Assembly: GCA_905212635.1 (NCBI GenBank)
Contig: CAJMFH010000048.1
Coordinates: forward strand, 1 to 12,134
Length of the DNA: 12,134 nucleotides
DNA from: an uncultured Lachnoclostridium sp.
GTDB lineage: Bacteria; Bacillota; Clostridia; Lachnospirales; Lachnospiraceae
Reading direction: 5' to 3'
The notes under the pieces were generated by a model. It had not been told where the DNA came from and did not search any database. It was given only the letters and a program-made list of their open reading frames with translations. The first letter of the stretch is position 1, and the number at the start of each line of letters is the position of its first letter. The position numbers and the translations under genes are program-made. Below are positions 7,904-12,134 of this stretch, piece by piece.

Positions 7904-8686
7904 ATGATATTTGATACACATAGTCATTACGACGACAGAGCATTTGACGAAGACCGTGAAAGCCTTCTTGGGTCATTGGGGAAAAATGAAATTGGCAATA
8001 TTGTATGCGTAGGTGCCGACATGAAAAGCAGCAAAGCGGCGATGGAACTGGCACACAGCTATGATTTTGCCTATGCGGCGGTCGGAGTGCACCCTTCGGA
8101 CACGGCCCCACTCACAGAAACGGATATGGAATGGCTGGAACAGGCCTCCCATGACAAAAAAGTTGTTGCCATCGGGGAGATCGGTCTTGATTATCACTGG
8201 GAGGAGCCGGAACCGGAAATTCAGAAAAAATGGTTCCGCCGTCAGATTGAACTGGCAAAAAAAGTAAATTTACCAATTATATACCACAGCCGTGAAGCGG
8301 CAAAAGATACGATGGATATGATTTTGAAAACCCATGCGGCAGATTGTGGCGGTGTGATTCATTGCTATTCGTATGCCAAAGAGATGGCGAAAGAATACGT
8401 CGATATGGGATTTTATATCGGGGTCGGCGGTGTGATTACATTTAAAAATGGACGGCGTTTGAAAGAGACGGTAGAAGTCATCCCGCTTTCGCGTATTGTG
8501 CTGGAGACGGACTGCCCATATCTTTCGCCGGAACCAAACCGCGGCAAACGAAACGATTCCACGAACTTAATTTATGTGGCACGCGAAATTGCCGCGATCA
8601 AAGGGATTTCCGAGCAGGAAGTAATCGAAGAAACGGAAAAAAATGCCAGAAAGTTATACCGTCTGGATGGAAAAAATAGGAGGTGA
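7904..8686 (+). CDS. tatD: TatD family metal-dependent DNase/hydrolase
   Basis: A TIM-barrel metal-dependent hydrolase; characterised family members act as 3'-5' exonucleases or DNases in DNA repair and degradation. The metal-binding residues are present: H6 and H8 (DTHSHYD), E92 (GEIGLDYH), H128 (YHSREA), H153 (IHCYS) and D203 (LETDCPYL). The 260-residue length is normal. The start is fixed by the family, since the HxH motif sits at residues 6-8, yet no good ribosome binding site lies between the preceding hairpin and the ATG; the nearest GGAG (7851-7854) is on the far side of the hairpin. It heads a compact group with rsmA (2-nt gap) and the S1 gene, and no separate promoter was recognised. 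Confidence 0.95.
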   Translation: MIFDTHSHYDDRAFDEDRESLLGSLGKNEIGNIVCVGADMKSSKAAMELAHSYDFAYAAVGVHPSDTAPLTETDMEWLEQASHDKKVVAIGEIGLDYHWEEPEPEIQKKWFRRQIELAKKVNLPIIYHSREAAKDTMDMILKTHAADCGGVIHCYSYAKEMAKEYVDMGFYIGVGGVITFKNGRRLKETVEVIPLSRIVLETDCPYLSPEPNRGKRNDSTNLIYVAREIAAIKGISEQEVIEETEKNARKLYRLDGKNRR

Positions 8687-8688
8687 AT

Positions 8689-9564
8689 ATGGAAAAATTA
8701 AGCAATCCAAAAGAAACCATACAAGTGCTTCAAAAGCATGAATTTCAATTTAAGAAAAAATTTGGACAAAACTTTTTGATCGATCCACATGTGCTCGATA
8801 AAATTGTCGACGCGGCACAGATCACAAAAGATGATTTTGTGCTGGAGATCGGACCGGGGATCGGTACATTGACACAGTATCTCTGCGAAAATGCAAGACA
8901 GGTGCTCGCGGTAGAGATTGATGATAAACTGATTCCGATTCTTAAGGAAACATTGCAGCCCTATGATAATGTAGAAGTGCTGCATGGCGACATTTTAAAG
9001 CAGGATATCCAGCAGATTGCGGATACTTACAATGATGGAAAACCGATCAAAGTGGTGGCAAATCTGCCATATTATATTACCACTCCAATCATTATGGAAT
9101 TATTTGAAAGCCATGTTCCGCTGGCAAATGTTACCGTTATGGTGCAGAAAGAAGTAGCAGACCGCATGAAAGCTGAGCCGGGGACAAAAGATTATGGAGC
9201 GCTGTCTCTCGCGGTTCAATATTATGCCAAACCTTACATCGCCGCCTTTGTGCCACCAAACTGTTTTATGCCGCGGCCAAATGTCGGCAGTGCGGTCATA
9301 CGACTCGACTGTCTTGCAAGAGTTCCGGTCGAAGTGCACAATGAAAAGTTGATGTTCCGCCTAATCCGCGCTTCCTTTAACCAGCGCCGGAAAACCTTGC
9401 AAAATGGTATTGCAAACAGCGCAGAACTTTCTTTTACCAAAGAGCAGGCGGCGCGTGCGATTGAACAGGCGGGATTTGATGTAAGAATACGCGGTGAAAA
9501 ATTAGGACTGGAAGAATTTGCTAGATTGGCAGACGAATTGGAAAGGATGACAGAAAATGGATGA
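8689..9564 (+). CDS. rsmA: 16S rRNA (adenine(1518)-N6/adenine(1519)-N6)-dimethyltransferase
   Basis: RsmA/KsgA dimethylates two adjacent adenosines in the loop of 16S helix 45 during late 30S assembly, using SAM; its loss gives kasugamycin resistance. With the ATG at 8689 the protein has 291 residues: FGQNFL (25-30), the SAM-binding EIGPGIGT (53-60), the acidic ribose-binding position in AVEID (74-78), GD at 100-101 and the catalytic NLPYY (125-129). The C-terminal domain includes the SFNQRRKTL segment. The GTG at 8683 is rejected as start because it is part of the AGGAGG ribosome binding site (8678-8683), which stands 5 nt before the ATG. Only 2 nt separate it from tatD, and it overlaps the S1 gene by 8 nt, so the three are translationally linked. 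The rnmV gene often found between tatD and rsmA is absent. Confidence 0.97.
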   Translation: MEKLSNPKETIQVLQKHEFQFKKKFGQNFLIDPHVLDKIVDAAQITKDDFVLEIGPGIGTLTQYLCENARQVLAVEIDDKLIPILKETLQPYDNVEVLHGDILKQDIQQIADTYNDGKPIKVVANLPYYITTPIIMELFESHVPLANVTVMVQKEVADRMKAEPGTKDYGALSLAVQYYAKPYIAAFVPPNCFMPRPNVGSAVIRLDCLARVPVEVHNEKLMFRLIRASFNQRRKTLQNGIANSAELSFTKEQAARAIEQAGFDVRIRGEKLGLEEFARLADELERMTENG

Positions 9565-10483
9565 AGAAAAATTGACAATGGCAGATTTTGAAGATGAAAT
9601 CAATGCCTCTTTTGTAAAATTCCGCCCGGGACAGGCGATAAAAGGAACGGTTGTGGCAATTGATGAGGACGAGATCGCGCTTGATCTGCAATCGTACTCC
9701 CGCGGCATCATTCCAAAAGAAGAATGGAGCAATGACCCGGATTTTCACGCAATGGATGAGATTCGGATCGGCGACACATTGACCGTGATCGTTTTATACG
9801 AAGACGAATCGGGACAGACGATCACTTCTCTGCGTCAGGCAAAAGAAGTGGCAGCCTGGGAAACGTTACAGGATGCGCTGGAAAACCATACCATCTTTGA
9901 AGTGAAGATCAAAGAAGTAGTGCCTTCCGGAGTGATCACGTATCTTGAAGGGATTCGTGCATTTATCCCGGCTTCCAAACTGGCGGCACAGTATGTCGAG
10001 GATCTGGAGTCTTACGTCGGCAAAAAGGTTCAGGTACAGGTAATTACGGCAGACGAAGAAGAAAACCGCCTTGTGCTTTCGGCAAAAGAAGTAGCGAAAG
10101 AACGTCTTGCACAGGAACATGCAGCCAAGTTAAATGCATTGCAGAAAGGGTTCATTACCGAAGGTACGATCACGCGTATCGAATCTTACGGCTGTTTTGT
10201 TGAGTTTGGAGACGGACTTACCGGACTGGTGCACATTTCACAGATCTGCAATAAGTTTTTGAAGTCGCCCAAAGAGGTTGTTAAACTTGGCATGAAAGTA
10301 AAAGTGAAAGTGTTGTCTGTCGAAGACGGAAAAATCCGCTTAAGCATGAAAGAAGCAGAGGACATCGCGCCGGAAGTGGAAGAAGCGGTCAACGATTCGG
10401 AAGAAACCACGATGGAATACACCGACGAGGAAGCGACGACATCGCTGGCAGGTCTGCTGAAAGGAATTCAATTGGACGATTGA
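9557..10483 (+). CDS. S1 RNA-binding domain protein (three S1 repeats, short S1-like)
   Basis: A 308-residue protein made of three OB-fold S1 RNA-binding domains, at about 23-94, 109-177 and 196-266, followed by an acidic, low-complexity tail (about 267-300). The third domain is the most canonical (GTITRIESYGCFVEFGDGL, 203-221, then GLVHISQI, 223-230); the second has PSGVITYLEGIRAFIPAS, typical of S1 family repeats. The family resembles ribosomal protein S1 but lacks its six-domain length; short clostridial S1 homologues are thought to bind mRNA or help ribosome function, and the exact role is inferred. The start overlaps the last 8 nt of rsmA, with AAAGGA (9542-9547) about 9 nt upstream. An alternative in-frame ATG at residue 8 would lose only a few residues. 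The stop codon overlaps the -35 box of the next promoter. Confidence 0.9.
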   Translation: MDEEKLTMADFEDEINASFVKFRPGQAIKGTVVAIDEDEIALDLQSYSRGIIPKEEWSNDPDFHAMDEIRIGDTLTVIVLYEDESGQTITSLRQAKEVAAWETLQDALENHTIFEVKIKEVVPSGVITYLEGIRAFIPASKLAAQYVEDLESYVGKKVQVQVITADEEENRLVLSAKEVAKERLAQEHAAKLNALQKGFITEGTITRIESYGCFVEFGDGLTGLVHISQICNKFLKSPKEVVKLGMKVKVKVLSVEDGKIRLSMKEAEDIAPEVEEAVNDSEETTMEYTDEEATTSLAGLLKGIQLDD

Positions 10484-10508
10484 CAGGAAGATAAAAGTAC
10501 GTTATACT
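10480..10508 (+). promoter_or_regulatory. Strong sigma-A promoter driving the His-rich leader unit
   Basis: Consensus TTGACA (10480-10485), an exact 17-bp spacer and TATACT (10503-10508, 5 of 6 consensus). The -35 shares bases with the S1 stop codon. Transcription should start near 10515-10516, about 22 nt before the small ORF. Confidence 0.85.
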
Positions 10509-10528
10509 GATTCCTATACGAAAGGCAG

Positions 10529-10598
10529 GTGAATGATATGAAAAAGCTGAACAATAGCAGAAAACAACACAATGGAATCAGTCACATCTATCATTCAC
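10529..10598 (+). promoter_or_regulatory. Start region of the leader ORF complementary to its His codons
   Basis: GTGAATGATA (10529-10538) covers the 3' part of the ribosome binding site and the first base of the ATG. Its exact reverse complement, TATCATTCAC, lies at 10589-10598 over codons 18-21 (Tyr-His-Ser and the first base of His). Pairing would give a 10-bp helix closing a loop of about 50 nt and hiding the start site. This is seen in sequence; a regulatory role is inferred. Confidence 0.4.
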
Positions 10599-10630
10599 AT
10601 TATCATGCTTTATGCAGCCGGCATATGTAA
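10538..10630 (+). CDS. 30-aa histidine-rich small ORF, putative leader peptide
   Basis: An ATG with a purine-rich AAAGGCAGGTG ribosome binding region (10521-10531) opens 30 codons ending in TAA at 10628-10630. Six of the 30 residues are histidine (11, 16, 19, 21, 23, 29), four of them crowded into HIYHSHYH (16-23), together with two tyrosines; the N-terminus is basic (MKKLNNSRK). The ORF starts about 22 nt after a near-consensus promoter, and its stop is 15 nt before a strong intrinsic terminator. That is the layout of an amino-acid attenuation leader, where ribosome stalling at scarce His-tRNA would alter folding. The downstream gene is a GNAT acetyltransferase, not a histidine pathway or transport gene, so the regulatory target is unclear. 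Alternatives are a free-standing small protein (His-rich, possibly metal-binding) or a small RNA with an incidental ORF. I do not recognise a named family. Confidence 0.55.
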   Translation: MKKLNNSRKQHNGISHIYHSHYHALCSRHM

Positions 10631-10645
10631 TATGAGGATAAATAC

Positions 10646-10676
10646 AAGTGTTTCTGGTTTCAGGAACACTTTTTTT
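10646..10676 (+). terminator. Strong rho-independent terminator of the leader unit (possible attenuator)
   Basis: AAGTGTTTCTG (10646-10656) pairs with CAGGAACACTT (10661-10671): 11 pairs with one G-U wobble, a GTTT tetraloop and seven Ts (10670-10676). A rival pairing for the 5' arm exists upstream: CAGAAA and CAC, separated by 4 nt in codons 7-11 of the small ORF, match the GTG TTTCTG of this arm. Confidence 0.9.
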
Positions 10677-10689
10677 ATGCGAAAGTTTT

Positions 10690-10717
10690 TTGAGCAAAGA
10701 AAAAGGTTTTGTACAAT
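10690..10717 (+). promoter_or_regulatory. Probable promoter of the tandem-GNAT gene
   Basis: TTGAGC (10690-10695), a 16-bp spacer and TACAAT (10712-10717). The start would fall near 10724, so the mRNA would begin about at CCGGCTGCA (10724-10732), whose exact complement TGCAGCCGG lies at 10613-10621 in the leader ORF. Confidence 0.5.
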
Positions 10718-10747
10718 AATAAACCGGCTGCAGGAAAGCAGGTAAAT

Positions 10748-11704
10748 ATGAAAATTATTTCTATAAGAAAGAATCCGCAATGGGCGGAAAAGGCAAAGGC
10801 GTATTGTAAGGAAAAATGGAGTGATGTATACGGCCCATTTGAAGCGGCATTGAATCAATGTCTGCAAAAAGAAAATGGATTGCCGGAAACATGGCTTATG
10901 CTGGGAGGTATGCAGCAAGATGAGATAAAAGGCTTCTATCAGTTGTGTGATGCGGAACCGGTGGAAGATGAGACCAAGCGGAGCCCGTGGCTGACAACGC
11001 TGTTTGTAGAACCTGACCTCCGTGGATGGCACTATGGTGAGCTGCTTATGAACCATGCCAGATATGAGGCAGGGAAACTCGGTTTTGATAAAATGTATCT
11101 TGCCACCGACCACATTGGCTTTTATGAAAAGTACGGATTTCGGGAGATTGGTCTGGAGCGGTTTGCGTGGGGACGCCCGACGAAAATATATGAGGCAGAT
11201 ACCTTCGGGGAAGTGCGGCTGACCGTTTATGACGAGAAAAACTTACCCGGTGATGAGACATACTTGAAGGTTGCGGCATATAAAGGGGGATACATTTACG
11301 GTGAGAATGGAGCTCTGGCACTGCACTTTGAAAAATACTTTGCGCCGCCGGACTCTTTTACGAAAAAGTGGTTTACGATTCTGGCGTTTCGTGGCGATGA
11401 ATTGATCGGCAGAGTGAACTTTATCCGGAGTTCTACGGATGTTCACCATTGGTATCTTGGTGATCTGAGTGTGAAATCCACAGAACGAAGAAAAGGAATC
11501 GCCAGCCGCATGCTGCAAAGAGGAATCGACCGAATTCGACAAAGTGGAAATGGTGACGAATACATTTGCGCGTATATTGAGGAAGATAATATGGCGTCTA
11601 TTTGCCTCCACACGAAATTTGGATTTGCAGATACAGGAAAATGTCTGCCTTTTGAGGATTTTGTGTTTGGAGAAATGGAAACGACATACCGTATGAATTT
11701 GTAA
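10748..11704 (+). CDS. Tandem GNAT-family N-acetyltransferase
   Basis: A 318-residue protein with two GNAT folds, which use acetyl-CoA to acetylate an amine; the substrate is unknown. The N-terminal fold (about 45-140) has strand LFVEPD (85-90), a degenerate acetyl-CoA loop RGWHYG (92-97, with His where Gly is usual) and the closing HIGFYEKYGFRE (122-133). The C-terminal fold (about 170-318) has LGDLSV (237-242), a canonical RRKGIA loop (247-252) and CLHTKFGF (286-293), so it is likely the active one. The start is the ATG at 10748, with AGGAAAG (10732-10738) and CAGG (10739-10742) in ribosome-binding position; a TTG at 10709 would overlap the predicted -10 box and has no binding site. Its own promoter and terminator suggest a single-gene unit, possibly also receiving read-through from the His-rich leader. 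Confidence 0.88.
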   Translation: MKIISIRKNPQWAEKAKAYCKEKWSDVYGPFEAALNQCLQKENGLPETWLMLGGMQQDEIKGFYQLCDAEPVEDETKRSPWLTTLFVEPDLRGWHYGELLMNHARYEAGKLGFDKMYLATDHIGFYEKYGFREIGLERFAWGRPTKIYEADTFGEVRLTVYDEKNLPGDETYLKVAAYKGGYIYGENGALALHFEKYFAPPDSFTKKWFTILAFRGDELIGRVNFIRSSTDVHHWYLGDLSVKSTERRKGIASRMLQRGIDRIRQSGNGDEYICAYIEEDNMASICLHTKFGFADTGKCLPFEDFVFGEMETTYRMNL

Positions 11705-11722
11705 TAAAACGCAATGCAGAGA

Positions 11723-11762
11723 GGGGATATCTGGCTGGAAGCCACCGGCTGGATATCCTTTT
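11723..11762 (+). terminator. Rho-independent terminator after the GNAT gene
   Basis: GGATATC (11725-11731) pairs with GATATCC (11752-11758), with an inner helix between TGGCT and AGCCA, and four Ts at 11759-11762. G-U pairs can lengthen the base. It ends the transcript about 20 nt after the stop codon. Confidence 0.8.
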
Positions 11763-11888
11763 CCTATGAAAAGCAATCTGATAACGACGGAACAATCCGT
11801 GAGAACTGCAAGAAAATCACGAAAAAGGTCGAATTTCCGTGGGTTAAAACAAATGCTGAAAAAAACTTGAAAAAAATGAAAAAAGGTG
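11763..11888. other. Non-coding stretch before the rRNA promoters, with phased A-tracts
   Basis: No gene is supported here. The right end holds three A-tracts at 11859-11865, 11870-11876 and 11879-11884, roughly one helical turn apart and just upstream of the first rRNA promoter. This is the expected place for an UP element bound by the RNA polymerase alpha C-terminal domains and for intrinsic curvature. A small ACGGA/TCCGT hairpin (11787-11800) has no evident role. Confidence 0.55.
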
Positions 11889-11917
11889 TTGACAAAAGTG
11901 CCGTCGTCTGATAATAT
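11889..11917 (+). promoter_or_regulatory. rRNA operon promoter P1
   Basis: TTGACA (11889-11894), a 17-bp spacer ending in an extended -10 TGA, and TAATAT (11912-11917). The predicted +1 is G11925, the first base of GCTGACGC. Three A-tracts lie immediately upstream. Confidence 0.8.
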
Positions 11918-11941
11918 ATAACTTGCTGACGCGGTAAAGAC

Positions 11942-11972
11942 AAAAAAACAGAGCAAAAAAAGTTTTAAAAAA
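11942..11972 (+). promoter_or_regulatory. A-tract UP element of rRNA promoter P2
   Basis: A-runs at 11942-11948, 11955-11961 and 11967-11972 with a T4 run at 11963-11966. They occupy about -70 to -40 relative to the predicted start at 12012, the usual site of rRNA UP elements. Confidence 0.5.
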
Positions 11973-11975
11973 GTC

Positions 11976-12004
11976 TTGACAAAGCAAAAGCGATTTGATA
12001 TAAT
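11976..12004 (+). promoter_or_regulatory. rRNA operon promoter P2 (full consensus)
   Basis: TTGACA (11976-11981), 17 bp, TATAAT (11999-12004), plus the extended -10 TG at 11996-11997. Both hexamers are exact consensus, as expected of a stable-RNA promoter. The predicted +1 is G12012, again the first base of GCTGACGC. Confidence 0.92.
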
Positions 12005-12065
12005 ATTTATCGCTGACGCAGAAAGCGACGGCAAAGAACCTTGATAACTGAACAGTGAAACAACC

Positions 12066-12096
12066 CTGAAAATTCAAATATATATTGAATTTTCAG
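12066..12096 (+). repeat. Perfect 12-bp inverted repeat in the rRNA leader
   Basis: CTGAAAATTCAA (12066-12077) and TTGAATTTTCAG (12085-12096) are exact complements around a 7-nt AT loop. No T-run follows. It probably folds in the pre-rRNA leader, as a processing or antitermination structure; its function is inferred. Confidence 0.7.
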
Positions 12097-12114
12097 AATC
12101 AACAAGATTGATTC
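12096..12114 (+). repeat. Second small hairpin in the rRNA leader
   Basis: GAATCAA (12096-12102) pairs with TTGATTC (12108-12114) around a CAAGA loop. It directly abuts, and shares one base with, the 12-bp hairpin, so the two would stack or compete by that base. Confidence 0.55.
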
Positions 12115-12134
12115 CTGAAGATTCTTTTGAAATT

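Larger units (their letters stand above)
12012..12134 (+). ncRNA. 5' leader of a ribosomal RNA operon (16S gene begins beyond the window)
   Basis: Tandem consensus promoters are followed by non-coding sequence with an AAGAACCTTGATAACTGAAC stretch (12034-12053) that resembles the boxA-containing leader and spacer sequences of Firmicute rRNA operons, where NusB/S10 antitermination complexes load. Two hairpins follow: a perfect 12-bp one at 12066-12096 and a 7-bp one at 12096-12114. No part of mature 16S is recognised before the window ends, so the identity rests on promoter and leader character. Confidence 0.75.

Noticed and set aside
8683..8688. GTG at 8683 as the rsmA start
   Set aside because: The G belongs to the AGGAGG ribosome binding site; the ATG at 8689 is correctly spaced from it.
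10506..10582. 9-bp inverted repeat ACTGATTCC (10506-10514) and GGAATCAGT (10574-10582)
   Set aside because: The left arm overlaps the -10 box and precedes the predicted transcription start, so it cannot fold in RNA; as a DNA repeat the arms are too far apart to call an operator without more evidence.
10709..10747. TTG at 10709 as the start of the GNAT protein
   Set aside because: It overlaps the predicted -10 region and has no ribosome binding site; the ATG at 10748 does, and the GNAT fold needs no extra residues.
11714..11911. 65-codon + strand ORF after the GNAT gene
   Set aside because: It runs through the GNAT terminator, the A-tracts and the P1 promoter, has Lys-rich content explained by those A-tracts, and lacks a ribosome binding site.
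11243..12034. 263-codon - strand ORF opposite the GNAT gene and rRNA promoters
   Set aside because: It is antisense to a clear GNAT coding region and to two consensus promoters; its Phe-rich composition is the complement of A-rich DNA.
1..12134. CRISPR arrays, insertion sequences, prophage or toxin-antitoxin genes
   Set aside because: No regularly spaced repeats, transposase or phage-like ORFs were found; gene content and order look like chromosomal core.

Overview
The window looks like a chromosomal segment from an anaerobic, low-to-moderate GC Firmicute of class Clostridia, most likely family Lachnospiraceae. The signs are a class III (oxygen-sensitive, glycyl-radical) ribonucleotide reductase, strong AGGAGG-type ribosome binding sites, Gram-positive style sigma-A promoters and intrinsic terminators, a short three-domain S1 protein after rsmA, and a tandem-promoter rRNA leader. 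The genus cannot be fixed from the sequence. Everything reads on the + strand, and no mobile gene, CRISPR array or tRNA was seen.

Layout. 2-1915: nrdD, cut at its 5' end by the window edge. 1994-3394: an 11-helix sodium:neurotransmitter-symporter family transporter with its own promoter and a terminator (3401-3446). 3546-4865: M18 aminopeptidase, preceded by a perfect 7-bp inverted repeat. 4875-4922: a 48-nt palindromic element with 12-bp arms, just upstream of nfo. 4937-5821: nfo (endonuclease IV). 5875-7833: metG, with a good promoter embedded in the end of nfo and a hairpin (7857-7892) after it. 7904-10483: a tightly packed trio, tatD - rsmA - S1-domain protein (2-nt gap, then 8-nt overlap), with no RNase M5 gene between tatD and rsmA. 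10480-10676: a compact transcription unit with a near-consensus promoter, a 30-codon histidine-rich ORF and a strong terminator. 10748-11704: tandem-GNAT acetyltransferase with promoter and terminator. 11859-12134: A-tract upstream elements, two tandem strong promoters and the leader of what is almost certainly an rRNA operon whose 16S gene starts beyond the window.

Functional themes. The centre and right side concern translation and DNA/RNA maintenance: charging of initiator and elongator tRNA-Met (MetG), 16S rRNA dimethylation (RsmA), an S1 RNA-binding protein, AP-site repair (Nfo), a TatD nuclease, and then the rRNA operon. The left side is dNTP synthesis, amino-acid uptake and peptide breakdown.

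The least ordinary part is 10480-10732. It has the architecture of an amino-acid attenuator (promoter, His-codon-rich leader ORF, possible alternative pairings, terminator), but the downstream gene is an acetyltransferase with its own promoter rather than a histidine gene. The palindromic element before nfo and the matched +1 octamers of the two rRNA promoters are secondary points of interest.
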